A stretch of 64,000 nucleotides of DNA from Allium sativum (GCA_030737875.1 CM060910.1:611395303-611459302); one strand, 5' to 3'. Positions 11,799 through 24,693 are shown, counted from the first letter of the stretch. Program-made: numbers and translations. Notes: generated from the letters alone by a model not told the origin.

Positions 11799-14508
11799 TG
11801 TGGGATCTAAATTAACCCTAGAGGGGGGTGAATAGGATTTATTGCAAATTAAATGAATTTAAAATAAAATAAAATATCACAAAAAAATTGCAGAAAGAAA
11901 ATCACGCATAGAAGATACCCAGCTTCGGCAAAACTGTGTCTACTGCTACATTCAAGGTTTCTACTAGGAATTATAAACAATCTCTTCGCTTACAGACTCT
12001 TGTAAACTCGCAACCTTCGCTCCCGACTGTTTAAATCTTACGCTCAAGGCCTTGACACAACTCGATTCCTGAAGTTGTGATTTTTCTAACTACAGAACCT
12101 AGTAGTTATTGACTTTAAAAAAAACTTGAAATTTAAATAAATAAAATAATGCTAAATAACCCTAGGAGTTAAAGTTAAGGGTTATCCCCTTTTAAAAAAT
12201 TGCCGGCCTCTTTTCAATTAGGTTTGACCAGTTTTCTTTTGTTCTGAGAATTGAAAATGGCGGCGCTAGGGTTTCTGCTATCCTCCAAATCAATTCGAGC
12301 TTGATGGATTTTGCTCTAGAATTTCTCTATAGATTCGAATCCTTTGAAGCACCTCTTCTTCGATCGGTTTCCCTTGGGATAGTGAATGAAATCCTCTGTG
12401 AGTACTCTGAATTAAAGATGATTTCTCTGAATTATTGTTGATTTATTTCAATTTTCTTATTCTTCGATGCCGATGATGATTTTGTATTTATAGGGTTTTT
12501 TAAACCCTTAAAACTCTGATTCTAGATGATTCGTTCCCCTTTGAATTGCTCTTGCGATTTTTATTGCCAATTTGATTTGTTGGACTTTGTCATAGGTTCT
12601 GAGATAAGTATCGATTTTATTGGCTTTTGGAACTTAGAATTTGTCTTTAATTTTTGGTAAAACTTGTGTTATATGTTCGGATATTGTGGAATTTTCTTTG
12701 GTTACAGTTGTATTTTGGGGTTTGAAAACTTCAACCTGATCTGGAATTTTTGATATTGCAAGATTTCTTGAATTTTTACTTGGCCCGTATGCTTCTGGAA
12801 CTTTGAAAAATTCCTGTGAATTAACTCGATATATCTGGACTTGATTTGAGATTTTTATTGTCTAGATTTGGTTCATGAACTTGCATCTGACTTTACTGAC
12901 TATCATGTTGGATCTTGACATTGAACATATTTGCACTGATGCTTTAACTTGAAAACTTTAAACTATGGTTCTTTGAACATGATACTTGAACTTGCTACTT
13001 CACTTGCACTTGATTGCTTGATTGAACAAAATGCCGAATGCACTGTATTATTTCTACATTGTGCCTTGGCTTGTATTTGTATTGGTATACAACTTTTTTT
13101 TTAACCACTATTGTGTTGCTGCACCACTTGAATGACATTGTTATGATACACCATATTGTGATCATGTGAAAAATTGCTGAGTTTCCTTGTACCACCTGAA
13201 TTTTGTTTGATTCATGTATATTTGTCTTGAGCTTTATACTTTCTAAATCATGACCATAAACCATGATGTAGCTCTTGTGCTTGCTTCACACTGTATGTCT
13301 CCCTGTATACTTGGAACTGAATTTAATATGCTTCACCCCATTGGCACATTTAGCTGATGTATTCAGCTCCCATGTAGTTTTTGCTATGAGCTCGACCAAT
13401 CTACCATTCCAAAGTACACTTTACTTGTAGTGTTCATTGTATATGCTACTTCTACTTTGTGCACATGTTAGAACTGCACATTTATGTATTGTTGATACCT
13501 TGTGCATATGCTTGAAATTGAACATCTTAGACTTGGAGTCACTTGTACACAGCCTCGACCATGTTTATATCCTCCTTGCTGTTGATCATGTTGCTTGACC
13601 CTTGAGCTGCAATGTTACTTTGTACTTGTCTGGGCTTCACTATGTTGATATGTTTTGACCACTGTTTTGTCCATGCTTCCACTATGGTTAGTATTTTGAT
13701 TTTACTTGATCATGCCTCGACTATTGGCTTTGAAACACCATGCTGAAATATTTTCACACTGTTTTTCATTGTCCATTGAGTCGAGACGGTCCATGTGGCT
13801 ACTCCTCAGTCGCACACTGGATTGGCGAGGCAGTGCACACGTGTATATATATACACATGCAGCCATCCAGACAAGCTTTTCTGTCCCTACATTGAGATAT
13901 TTTGCATATGTACTGACTCTCTTGTAGTATTTACAGTGAATCACTGTAAATATCATAAGCAGTCTGTACTAGATCTAGAATATGATGAGAACACACCAAA
14001 ATTTTGAGGCAAATAAAGTTTAAAAATAAATTTTTATTTGCTTGTATTTAAATTTATTTTTGTTGCAGTCTACTCTCTGTGTGTGTGTGTTTCTTGTGGC
14101 AGCTATGAAGACAGGACTTGACTAAAGGCTGTGAAGATAGAAGACAGAAGACAGTGAAAAATAACAGTGTCAATGTATGAGAGTGTCTGTATATGTGAAT
14201 GTAAATATATTTGTATAGAGTGAGTGACAGAGTTGTAATGAGGATGAATGAAATGTAGTATGTCAAATAGTGGAGTTATAAAAGATGTAGTTTTTGAAAT
14301 TGAAATAAAATATTTTTATTTAAATAAAATACTGTGTGATTTTTTAAATTTCTGTACACTTGTATTTTATATAAATAGAAATATTATATTCCTATCTGTT
14401 GTGTAGTATATCAGTACAGTTACAAACATATTCAATAATAAATATATTTGGTTGTTATCATCAAACAAAAATCATATAACTGTGTTTACAACACTGTTAT
14501 ATACAACA
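11799..14508 (-). repeat. 3' LTR of element D (2710 bp)
   Basis: It aligns along its length with 18860-21590. On the plus strand it starts TGTGGGATCTAAATTAACCC and ends TATACAACA. Differences from the other copy include a shorter CA/TA microsatellite near 13840-13860 and many scattered substitutions, so the insertion is not very recent. Confidence 0.92.
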
Positions 14509-14522
14509 ATCTCCCCCTTTTG
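14509..14522 (-). other. Polypurine tract of element D
   Basis: The minus strand reads CAAAAGGGGGAGAT immediately next to the 3' LTR. This primes plus-strand synthesis. The 170 bp between it and the last pol codon (14523-14693) hold no recognizable coding sequence; RNase H has been lost here. Confidence 0.85.
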
Positions 14523-14693
14523 ATGATGACAAACAAATAAAAGATTTTGAATGTGTTTGAACGTGAAGTATATTACTCCCCCTATTTGTATGCTCCCCCT
14601 ACAACTAAGCTTCCCTTATTGATGCATAGATTTGAAAATTTTGAAATAAATTGATCAAAACACCAAATTTCAAATTATTCTATAAATATTTAC

Positions 14694-16190
14694 TCATCCA
14701 TCAAAATCTTCTACTCCAAATCTTTTCAGCAATTCGGCGATGTTTTTTGTTTGTGATATGAAAATACCCTTGGTGCTTTGTTTGATTTGAAATCCAAGGA
14801 AGTACTTTAATTCACGTACTAAGCTCATTTCGAATTTATCCTGCATGACTTTTTCAAATTTCTCACATAGATGATCATTAGTAGCCCCATATATAATATC
14901 ATCAACATAAATTTGGACTACTAAAATTTCTTCACCTTCATGTAATAGAAACAATGTTGTGTCAGCACTGCCCTTTTTAAAACTGTTTTCCAAAAGATAT
15001 GCACTTAAATAGTCGTACCAAGCTCTAGGAGCTTCTTTAAGACCATATAATGCTTTTTCAAGTTTAAATACATGATTTGGAAATTCATGATTTTCAAAAC
15101 CATGGGGTTGTTCCACAAAAACTTCTTTTAATTCTCCGTTTAAAAACGCACTTTTTACAACCATTTGTTTAAGTTTGAAACCTTTATAACATGCAAAACT
15201 GAGCAAAAATTTAATGGCTTCTAACCTAGCTACTGGTGTGAATGTCTCATCAAAATCAATGCCTTCAATTTGATTATATCCTTTTGCAACCAACCTAGCT
15301 TTGTTTCTAATTACATTTTTGGATTCATCAAGTTTATTTTTGGACACCCATTTAGTTCCTACTACTAGATAGTCATTTGGTCTAGGAACTAATTTCCAAA
15401 ATTTATTCCATTCAAATTGATTAAGTTCTTCTTGCATTGCTAAAATCCAACTTTCATCACTAAGTGCAATTTCAACATTTTTAGGTTCAGTTTCAGAGAT
15501 AAAACAGCTGTGAATACAAAAGGCACAAATATCTTTGTTAAATGATGAACGAGTTTGTATACCTACCGTTGGATTTCCTATTACCAATTCTGGAGGATGG
15601 TTGGCTTTGAATTTCAACTTCTCGACTTCAAATGTTTGTTTTGTTGGATCATCACTGCCAATCTTCTCTTTGCTATTTTCTTTTTCACCCTCATACGTAA
15701 TTCCCTCATCGGTTTTCTCTTTGGCCACCGTATCCAGATCTGATTCATCAAATTTCACGTTTATGTTTTCAACAATAGTTTTCGATCGTTTGTTGAAGAT
15801 TCGATAAGCCTTGCTTCTTGAAGAGTAACCCATGAAAATTCCCTCATCGGCCTTTGATTCAAACTTACCAAGATAATCTCCTGTATTAAGAAGATAACAA
15901 GGACATCCAAAAACTCTAAAATATGAAATATTAGGCTTTCTGTCAAACCATAATTCATAGGACGTTTTGTTAAGTATTGGTCTAATCATTACTCTGTTCA
16001 TTACATGGCAGGATGTATTAACTGCCTCTGCCCAAAAAGTCAAAGGCAATTTATACTCACTTAACATAGATCTAGCCAATTCCTGTAATGTACGATTTTT
16101 TCTTTCGACTACCCCATTTTGTTGGGGTGTTCGAGGAGCAGAAAATTCATGTCTAAAACCATTTTCTTCACAAAAATTTTCAAAATCCAA
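14694..16190 (-). pseudogene. Element D integrase C-terminal half and RT; RNase H missing
   Basis: 498 codons. Integrase is recognizable from [18 protein letters not shown], which holds the catalytic Glu, through [10 protein letters not shown]. The copia RT runs from about residue 255 ([12 protein letters not shown]) to the end, with IYVDDIIYG carrying the two palm Asp residues. The first catalytic Asp is replaced: [11 protein letters not shown] is present where copia elements have DVKSAFLNG, so the RT should be dead. The frame stops after [12 protein letters not shown], just before the RNase H region of a normal copia pol. A stop just upstream (CGA to TGA type) separates it from the rest of integrase. 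Confidence 0.9.
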
Positions 16191-16217
16191 AATTTTAAAT
16201 TCACCACCATGATCACT

Positions 16218-16541
16218 TCATAAAGTTTTTATTGAAACACCTTTTTCATTTTCAACGATTTTTGCAAACTTTGAAAAGTAATCAAACGTTTCAGATTTTT
16301 TGGCTAGAAAATAAATCCATGTAAATCTAGAATAATCATCAACCAACACATAAAAATAACATTTTCCATTCAAGCTAGCAATTTCATTTGGTCCAAATAA
16401 ATCCATGTGAATCAATTCAAGTACATTATTAGTACTAACAACATTTTTGGGGCGAAATGATGATCGACTGAATTTTCCCAAAGTACAAGATTTGCGCACT
16501 TTGTTACTTTTATATTTCTGATGTGGTAATCTCCTTACCAA
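16218..16541 (-). pseudogene. Element D integrase N-terminal core fragment
   Basis: 107 codons containing LELIHMDLFGP and VDDYSRFTWIYFL, which hold the first catalytic Asp and the conserved DDYSR motif of copia integrase. It is followed by a stop codon and then continues as the frame at 14694-16190. The upstream zinc-finger region is damaged by a frame change. Confidence 0.85.
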
Positions 16542-16570
16542 TTCTTTTGATTCAAGTTTTTCTTAGAGAC

Positions 16571-16987
16571 TCATACTAGCGTGACCCAATCTCCTATGCC
16601 ATAAGAAAACTTCTTCATCGTAGCTACTAAACATCGTGAGAGAGTCAAATCATCAAATGAAAGCATATAAATATTTCCTTTTCTTTTTCCCATGAACACA
16701 ATATTGTTAGTGGATTTTTCAATAATTTTGCAAGATTCACTATCAAATATCACACTCATTCCTTTGTCACATAGTTGGCTTATGGAAATGAGATTGTGAT
16801 GCAAGTTTTCAACATATAAAACATCAGTTAAAGAAAAAGTACTATTACCTACTCTACCTTTACCAATAATTTTACATTTTCTGTTATCGCCCATTATCAC
16901 ACTTCCTCCTTTTTGTTTTTCAAGGCTAAGGAACTTTGATTTATCCCCTGTCATATATTTGGAGCAACCTGAATCTAAGTACCATTC
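16571..16987 (-). pseudogene. Element D protease active site and gag-pre-integrase region
   Basis: The open frame begins after a stop codon with EWYLDSGCSKYMTGDKS. DSG is the aspartic protease active site and the surrounding pattern is typical of copia polyproteins. The following part (DVLYVENLHHNLISISQLCD) is the usual stretch between protease and integrase. The frame ends in the gag-pre-integrase zinc region, where LWHRRLGH-like sequence is found only by changing frame. Confidence 0.85.
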
Positions 16988-17014
16988 TTATTGCTCCTTA
17001 GCCCGCCAACATAC

Positions 17015-17500
17015 CTACACACGAGAAGAATAGAATGACCTAGAGAAACTCATAGGTCTAACAAAATTAGTAACTAAATTTTTTTTATTTAGAACAACAG
17101 ATCCTTTTGGAATCCAAATTTGTTTATTCTTACCAAGTCCAAATCTATAACAATTGCTTGTCGACCCTTTTGGAACCCAAATTTGTATGAATTTTTTATT
17201 ATTGTTCCTACTTTCACATTTTTCGTAGCTATGTCCAATTTTTCCACATTTTATACATTTAGGAAAAACACTTCCACCCTTCGCATTATCATTCATATTA
17301 ATGTGTGTTTTCCCAAATCCTAACCCTTTTCTATTATTAGCATATAATTGATTTCCAAGCAGCATCCTAAATGACTTTTCTCCTTTTGAAAACTTACTCA
17401 ATGTTATTTCAAGATTTTTTACTTTGATTTTAAGCGCTACATTTTCGTTTACAAGAGAAATGCATCTGTTAATGAAGTTCTTTCTTTTTTGTGTCATCAC
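17015..17500 (-). pseudogene. Element D gag C-terminal part with second zinc knuckle
   Basis: 161 codons with a complete CCHC knuckle, CIKCGKIGHSYEKC, and a Lys/Asn-rich linker with two copies of QIWIPKGS-like sequence, as seen in SIRE-type gags. It overlaps the preceding gag frame by 32 bp in another frame, so a frameshift lies near 17470-17500. Confidence 0.75.
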
Positions 17501-18281
17501 TTTCCTTTAAAGCCAAGTGTTCTTGTTTCAAATTTTCAAAATTTGCTTTAAATTTCGTTTGCTCTTGTTTTAAAAACTTGCAGTTTTCACAATCAAGGTT
17601 TGTTACTTTTTCAAGCTCAGTTTCTAACCTATTGTTTTCGTGAACCAATTTTAACCTATTAGATTTTAATTTCTTAACTTTTAGTTCAAGAGAATCAACG
17701 GTTTTGGTAAGATCATGACACATTAAAGTAAAATCTTTGTAAGAGTAGTTTGGTACCTCAATGGAATCTTCTTCGCTACTTTCTGAATCCGACTGTGCCA
17801 TAAGACATAAATTGGCTTCCTCTTTATCACTGTCAGAGTCTTCTTCTTCTCCTTCTTCATCGTCCCATGTAGCTGCAAAAGCATTCTTTTTCTTCTTCTT
17901 TTTTCTATCTTTCTGAAGTAGTGGATAATTTGGTTTGATATGGCCTGGTTTATTGCAGTTGTAGCATATGACTTCATCATCTGTGTTGTCTGAATTCTTG
18001 GATTTGTTGGATTTTGAATTCTTCTTTCGTGACATGTATTTCTTGTTAGACCACTTTTTAAGAACCATGGCCAATTCTTTAATAGGATTCTTGGCTTCAT
18101 CATTACTTTCAACAGTGCTATTTAGAGCAATTGTCTTTTTCTTTGATTCTGAATCATCGCGTCCTTCTTTGGCTTTTAACTCCATTTCATAAGCAATCAA
18201 GTTTCCAATCAACTCTTCGGTTCTCAACTTACATAGATCTTTTGATTCTTGAATGGCTGTTACTTTGGCTTCAAAGTTCAT
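17469..18281 (-). pseudogene. Element D gag middle part, zinc knuckle missing a ligand
   Basis: 270 codons: gag C-terminal domain, a basic and acidic stretch, a CCHC-like motif CYNCNKPGHIKPNY, then a likely coiled coil (DLTKTVDSLELKVKKL onward). The last Cys of the knuckle is replaced by Tyr, so RNA binding here is probably lost. The change fits a G-to-A transition. The frame follows the gag N-terminal frame after a short gap. Confidence 0.85.
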
Positions 18282-18313
18282 TGGCAGTACTCTCAGTATT
18301 TTGCGTATTAATT

Positions 18314-18823
18314 CTACTTAGTGTAGACTTTACCAAGAGCCATTGCATTATAAATCAGTGTGGAGAATCGACCATTCATCTCTTTTATATCTTCGTCTTT
18401 ACGCATCGTGAAATTTTCATATTCGTTGCAGAGTAGTGCGAGACGAGATTCCTTGACTTGAGATGTTCCTTCATGTGTAACTTCCAAAGTATGCCAAATT
18501 TCCTGCGCAATTGAACAGTGAGATATACGGTTAAACTCAGTTTTATCAAGGGTACAAATTAAAGCGTTCATTGCTTTGGCATCAGTTGAGAATACTTTTT
18601 TATCATTAGCATCCCACTTATCTTTAGGCTTAGGAATTTCAATATCATTAATAATCGTAACGGGAGGTTTATAGCCTGTTTCAACAATATCCCATATATC
18701 ATAATCGACTGAACTCAAGTAAATTTTCATCCTGGCTTTCCAATAGGCATAATCGGTTCCATTAAACATTGGTGGCCTAGCTATGGATTGACCCTCAGAA
18801 AAAGCGTTGTTAGACAAATTCAT
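18314..18823 (-). pseudogene. Element D gag N-terminal part (UBN2/DUF4219-like)
   Basis: 169 codons starting MNLSNNAFSEGQSIARPP and containing FNGTDYAYWKARMKIYL and EIWHTLEVTHEGTSQVK, both typical of SIRE-type gag. The Met start is about 20 bp inside the interior from the primer site and fits the family. It ends at a stop just before the next gag frame. Confidence 0.88.
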
Positions 18824-18840
18824 GACACTAGAGATAAAAA

Positions 18841-18858
18841 TACCCGCTCTGACACCAC
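18841..18858 (-). other. Primer binding site region of element D
   Basis: The minus strand reads AGTGGTGTCAGAGCGGGT next to the 5' LTR. It resembles the initiator-Met site TGGTATCAGAGC with one substitution. Confidence 0.75.
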
Positions 18859-18859
18859 T

Positions 18860-21590
18860 TGTAGGATCTAAATTAACCCTAGAGGGGGGTGAATAGGGTT
18901 TATTGCAAATTAAATGAATTTAAAATAAAATATCATAGAAAAATTGCAGAAAGAAAATCACGCACAGAAGATACCCAGCTTCGGCAAAACTGTGCCTACT
19001 GCTGCATTCAAGATTTCTACTAGGAATTATAAACAATCTCTTCGCTTATAGACTCTTGTAAACTCGCGACCTTCGCTCCCGACTGTTTAAATCTTACGCT
19101 CAATACCTTGACACAACTCGATTCCTAAAGTTGTGATTTTTCTAACTACAGAACCTAGTAGTTATTGACTTTAAAAAAAACTTGAAATTTAAATAAATGA
19201 AATAAAGCTAAATAACCCTAGGAGTTAAAGTAAAGGGTTATCTCCTTTTAAAAAATAGCCGGCCTCTTTTCAATTAGGTTTGACCAGTTCTCTTTTGTTC
19301 TGAGAATTGAAAATGGCGGCGCTAGGGTTTCTGCTATCCTCCGAATCAATTTGTGTTTGATGGATTTTGCTCTGAAATTCCTCTATATATTCGAATCCTT
19401 TGAAGCACCTCTTCTTCGATCAGTTTCCCTTGGGATAGCGAATGAAATCCTCTGTGAGTACTCTGAATTAAAGATGATTTCTCTGAATTATTGTTGGTTT
19501 ATTTCAATTTTTTTATTCTTCGATGCCGATGATGATTGTGTATTTATTGGGTTCTTAAACCCTTTAAACTTTGATTCTAGATGATTCGTTCCCCTTTGAA
19601 TTGCTCTTGCGATTTTTATTGCCAATTTGATTTGTTGGACTTTGTCATACGTTCTGAGATAAGTATCGATTTTATTGGCTTTTGAAACTTAGATTGAATT
19701 TTTGGTAAAACTTGCGTTATATGTTCGGATATTGTGGACTTTTCTTTGGTTACATTTGTATTTTGGGGCTTGAAAACTTCAACCCGATCTGGTATTTCTG
19801 ATATTGCGAGATTGCTTGAATTTTTACTCGGCCCGTATGCTTCTGGAACTTTGAATTGGTCTTTTAAAAATTCCTGTGAATTAACTCGATATATCTAGAC
19901 TTGATTTGAGATTTTTATTGTCTAGTCTTGGTTCATGAACTTGCATCTGACTTTACTGAATATCAAGTTAGATCTTGACATTGAACATATTTGCACTGAT
20001 GCTTTAACTTGAAAACTTTAAAATATGGTTCTTTGAACATGATACTTGAACTTGCTACTTCACTTGCACTTGATTGCTTGATTGAGCAAAATGCCGAATG
20101 CACTATATTATTTTTGCATTATGCCTTGGCTTGTATTTGTATTATTATACACCTTTTTTAACCACTATTGTGTAGCTGCACCACCTGAATGACATTGCTG
20201 TGATACACCATGCTGTGATCATGTGAAAAATTGCTGAGTTTCCTTGTACCACCTGAATTTTGTTTGACTCATGTATATTTGTCTTGAGCTTTATACTTTC
20301 CGAATCATGACTATAAACCATGTTGTAGCTCTTGTGCTTGCTTCACACTATATGTCTCCATGTATACTTGGGACTGAATTTAATATGCTTTACCCCGTTG
20401 GCACATTTAGCTGATGTATGCAGCTCCCATGTAGTTTTTGCTATGAGCTCGACCAATTTACCATTCCAGAGTACACTTTACTTGTAGTGTTCATTGTATA
20501 TGCTACTTCTACTTTGTGCACATTTTAGAACTGCACATTCATGTATTGTTGACGCCTTGTAGATATGCTTGAAATTGAACATCTCAGACTTGTGAGTCAC
20601 TTGTACACAGCCACGACCATGTTTATATCGTCCTTGCTGTTGATCATGTAGCTTTACCCTTGAGCTGCAATGTTACTTTGTACTTGTCTGGGCTTCACCA
20701 TGTTGATATGTTTTGACCACTGTTTTGTCTATGCTTCCACTATGGTTAGTATTTTGATTTTACTTGATCATGCCTCGACTATTGGCTTTGAAACACAATG
20801 CTAAAATATTTTCACACTGTTTTGCATTGTGCACTGAGATGAGACGGTCCATGTGGCTACTCCTCAGTCGCACACTGGATTGGCGAGGCAGTGCACACAT
20901 GTGTGTGTGTGTGTGTATATATTTATATATATATATATAAACGTGTGTAAATGCAGCCATCCAGACAAGCTTTTTGGTCCCTGCATTGAGATATTTTGCG
21001 TATGTATAGACTCTTTTGTGGTATTTATAGTGAATCACTATAAATATCATAAGCAGTCTGTACTAGATCTAGAATATAATGAGAACACACAAAAACTTGA
21101 GGCAAATAAAATTTAAAAATAATTTTTTATTTGCTTGTATTTAAATTTAATTTTGTTGTAGTCTACTATGTGTGTGTGTTTCTTGTGACAGGTATGAAGA
21201 CAGGACTTGACTGAATGCTGTGAAGACAAAAGACAGTGAAAAATAACAGTGTCAATGTATGAGAGTGTCTGTATATGTGAATGTAAATATAGTTGTACAG
21301 AGTGAGTGACAGAGTTGTAATGAGGATGAATGAAATGTAGTATGTCAAATAGTGGAGTTATAAAAGATGTACTTTTTGAAATTGAAATAAAATATTTTTA
21401 TTTAAATAAAATACTGTGTGATTTTTTAAATTGCTGTACAGTTGTATTTTATTTAAATAGAAATATTATATTCATGTCTGTTGTGTAGTGTATCAGTACA
21501 GTTACAAACATATTCAATAATAAATATATTTGGTTGTTATCATCAAACAAAAATCATATAATTGTGTTTACAACACGATTATATACAACA
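18860..21590 (-). repeat. 5' LTR of element D (2731 bp)
   Basis: Copy of 11799-14508. On the plus strand it starts TGTAGGATCTAAATTAACCC and ends ATATACAACA. A TG/TA microsatellite at about 20900-20940 is longer than in the other copy. Confidence 0.92.
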
Positions 21591-21840
21591 CAGAGCATTT
21601 ATAGTCTTCCGCTGCAATGTGTTAAATTTATTGTAATTTATCTTCCGCTGTATTATTATTTATGGATGTACTCCGATATTCTGTACTCTGATGTAACATT
21701 ATTATAATGTTTTATAAAAGCCTTTTGTTGTTCTGATGTGTTGTATTCCCAAAGTTAAAGTATTCGAAGATTTCCAACTTTTGGGTCAGATCTGTGTGGT
21801 TTATGGTCGATTCAAAGGGTGGGGATTTTCTGGTCTTTCA
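21591..21840. mobile_element. Right half of the LTR-like sequence split by element D
   Basis: It contains two copies of TCTTCCGCTG and AT-rich, polyadenylation-like sequence. CTTTCCGCTGCAATG-type motifs also occur near the polyadenylation zone of the Ty3 LTRs in this window. It appears to be the continuation of 9971-11798. The right edge is not defined. Confidence 0.45.
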
Positions 21841-23229
21841 TCTTTCTTCAAAAAGCAATAGACAAACTCATGCTTAGTTATCTGAATAACATCATCAGCC
21901 ATTACAAATTCATTAACAAATGATGCCATTACAAAATGATTAATTTCATCCATTATCTTTTGTACAGTTCAAAAAAGATAAAACCAAATATCTTTTACAT
22001 AGTTCAAAAAGATAAATCTCATATGTTGAACTACTTGTTTGAATTAACAATAAAACAGAAAATCACATACAGTTAAATATTTAATCATTGAACTATTTAT
22101 CATAGTTGTTATTATTAACAAAAGGACGAAAAATCTAGATATACGCGACAAATGAAAATCGTATAATCAAATAGGAATAATATGAATATAATCGACAAAT
22201 GAAATCGCTTGACAACAAAAGGACCAAAAATGCGTAATCAAATAGAAATAATTGATTCATGAGACAAAGAAAATCACTTAAATCTTTCTGCATCCAAATC
22301 AGAAGAAAAAACATTCGAAATAATCTGGATATATGCGACAAACGAAATCGGTTGACAATAAAAGGACTGAAAATCACATCTTTAAATATGAATAATTTAA
22401 TCATAAAATACAAAAATAAACACATATATCCAATTTAATTAAGTGAAAGCCGATTTGATTTGAGAGGAAATAATTGCGTTTGATTTGAGATAACCGAAAA
22501 CAAATGTGATTTGAGAACAGAACGATCGATTTTGTCCTACAAAGTAATTGTTTTAAACCCGCATCCTTAAGACTAATTGGACCGGACTAGTAAGCCCTTC
22601 ATGCAAATTTCCACTTTAAATATTGAACTTGGGCCATACCAAAAATCTTGGCTATTACATTACTTATTAAAATAGCTGCTGTCTGTTACATCACTTGTTA
22701 AATGTATTATTGTTAATGATTAATAATTAGTAAATTATAGTTAATATTTATTAATTATATTTTATAGTAAAATTACGTATTATTGCTGAGATGGATTGTA
22801 CCCAAAAAACTAGATGGCTTACATTAATAAATAAATTGAAATGTGCTTTAATATCAGTTTATATGCATCATTTACATTAGCTTCATCGAGATGTTAAAGG
22901 TCTCATATTTGCTTTCCTTATCAATCCGCACCACCTATAATTTCTTATATCTAGCCGTTGATCACTTCTCCTAATCTGCAACCATCAAAACCCTCCAACT
23001 AGTCTCTACCACGTCGTCAGCAATTTCCCTCTTCACGTTTCAACACTGATGCTTCACTTTTTTATCCCCTTCGCGTTTTATTTCTCAACACAGACCAAAT
23101 CTATTTCTTTCCCATTCCAAATCGCGATTCCCTTCCCCTTTCTTCACTGAATCAAAACTGTTTCTTCTCTCAATCAAAATTCAAACCTCATATAGAAAAA
23201 AGGGGAAATTGAAGTCACGATCCATCCTA
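21841..23229. other. AT-rich stretch, no recognizable gene
   Basis: No credible coding frame. Around 22130-22390 there are three imperfect copies of a motif with GACAAATGAAATCG and AAAAGGAC. From 22900 to 23230 the sequence is pyrimidine-rich, as in a leader or promoter, but no gene follows. Confidence 0.4.
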
Positions 23230-24635
23230 CCCACTGCAATTTCCCTTGTGTCATCGATCTGAGATGGCTTGCGATCGAAAGCTTCTGACCTTGCTTTGCG
23301 AACAGAAGATATAGCTTTCTCGATCTAAAATGAAATGGAAATTAGGTATATGATTTTTGCCCCTTTTGAATTTTTTGCTTTGCTCGAATTCGTGTATTGC
23401 CTGTGATGAATTGGGTATTATATAGGATAAAAATCCTATAAAATGTTGGATTTTGATTTGATTCTTTGCCAAATTTGTTTGCTAGGAAATTGGTATCATT
23501 CGACCTTGAATGAGTTAATTTCTATGTATTTGTGATCCATAAATTCGAATCTGATATTGCTTGAATTGATGCCATGATTTGTTGCAATATATTTCTGGTC
23601 GATGCTTCACTAGTTCATGCACATGCTCTATTGTTCATTGAGCTTTCCGAAATCTGTTGGGTTGAACTGTGCACATAGGTTCACGGTGCTGGCTGTGTAC
23701 ACTCTTCATGATTGTGCTATGCTTGACCCTATGTTGATTCATGTTCATTCTATCTGTTGATGCATGCATGTTGTTCACATACATTTGGTCATTTGAGCAT
23801 TTTCTATTTGTATATTTGTGTACACAAGACCATGTTGAGTCTTCCATGTTGAGTTTGGACTGTGTACTTCATCTTGTTGAGTTTGCCATTCCACATGATG
23901 TTCACCAATCTTGTTCATGCTCTCTCATATATGTTGTGTACTTGTGCTTTAACGTTGAGCTCATTGAGCTGCTGTTTGTACTACGCAAGTTCGAACTTGC
24001 TACTGTCAGTTTCTTGTTTACTTTTGTTCACCACTTGTGTTTCACTAAGAACCATGTCCATGTTCATTGTTGAGACTAGACTTGACCAAGCCATTCTGTT
24101 TTGAACCCATGTTGTTATTTGAAGTGTTGAACTTGTTGTGCTATGTTGATTCATGTTCATTCTGGGATGTTCATGTTACTTGAGAATCTGTACTTAGTTT
24201 TATTGTCAAGCTGGTGAGTTCATTTCCATATCTATGATGTTTTGATCATGCCTCATGTTAGAAACTTGGTTTTCACTTGTCATGCTTTCTACCACATGTA
24301 GCCTTGATTTACTGTTCAAATTATATTATATTTTATAGTTTACTGCTCTACAAACGTACGTGACAGGTACATAAGAATGGACACTGGAGCACAAGCTAGA
24401 CAATGAAAATCAAGATCAAGTCAGTTAGAGTGATGAGTGTTGTAGCGAGGTGGCAATGTAAAACTGATTGCGTAATGTACTGAATTGTGTATGAGAAATG
24501 CGAATGTAAAATAGTTAGAGTCAGAAATTAGTGTTATTTCATATGTTGAAATAAAGTATTTAATTAAATAAAAATACTGTTTGAATATTAAATTCTGTGC
24601 AATAGTATTTCATTTAATAAATATTTATTTCTGTA
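23230..24635 (-). repeat. Diverged relative of the element D LTR
   Basis: The right part aligns by eye with the end of the D LTRs: GTGACAGGTA, then a GAGTGA...GTTGTA...GAGG block, then TTGAAATAAA, TTAAATAAA, ATACTGT, AAATTCTGT and GTATTTCATTT in the same order. The left part has the same style (CTTGAAC, TTCATGTTCATT, GATCATGCCTC). Neither LTR terminus is recognizable, so it is best called a truncated or diverged solo LTR. Orientation is taken from the match to D. Confidence 0.5.
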
Positions 24636-24693
24636 TACAAGATGAGAAAACAACATAAACAAGCCATCATAGACATCAGTATAAAGCCATCAT
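24636..24693. mobile_element. Left end of a small CACTA-like element, split by element B
   Basis: ATACAAGATGAGAAAA followed by CATAGACATCAG resembles the inverted terminus at 47480-47519, read outward as CACAATACAAGAAAAAGTC then ACATAGACATCAG. Element B interrupts it after ATCAT. Without B the whole element would be about 270 bp. The left terminus is diverged and its exact start is uncertain. Confidence 0.5.

Larger units (their letters stand above)
11799..21590 (-). mobile_element. Element D: Ty1/copia, SIRE/Maximus type, defective
   Basis: Two LTRs (11799-14508 and 18860-21590) in the same direction flank a 4.35-kb interior read on the minus strand. Order: primer-site-like TGGTGTCAGAGC, gag, protease, integrase, RT, then a polypurine tract AAAAGGGGGAGAT. 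The tract inside a TCATCATCAAAAGGGGGAG context is typical of SIRE-type elements (known family trait). The interior is short: RNase H is missing, no env-like frame follows pol, and gag-pol is split into six frames. The element sits inside an LTR-like sequence and carries a near-perfect target duplication. Confidence 0.9.

Noticed and set aside
22130..22390. Possible MITE in the AT-rich region
   Set aside because: Repeats are imperfect and direct rather than inverted, and no target duplication is visible.
22900..23300. Promoter-like, pyrimidine-rich leader followed by an ATG at about 23263, as if a host gene began here
   Set aside because: The frame from that ATG closes after about 16 codons and the following sequence looks like a diverged LTR. 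No exon or domain could be found.
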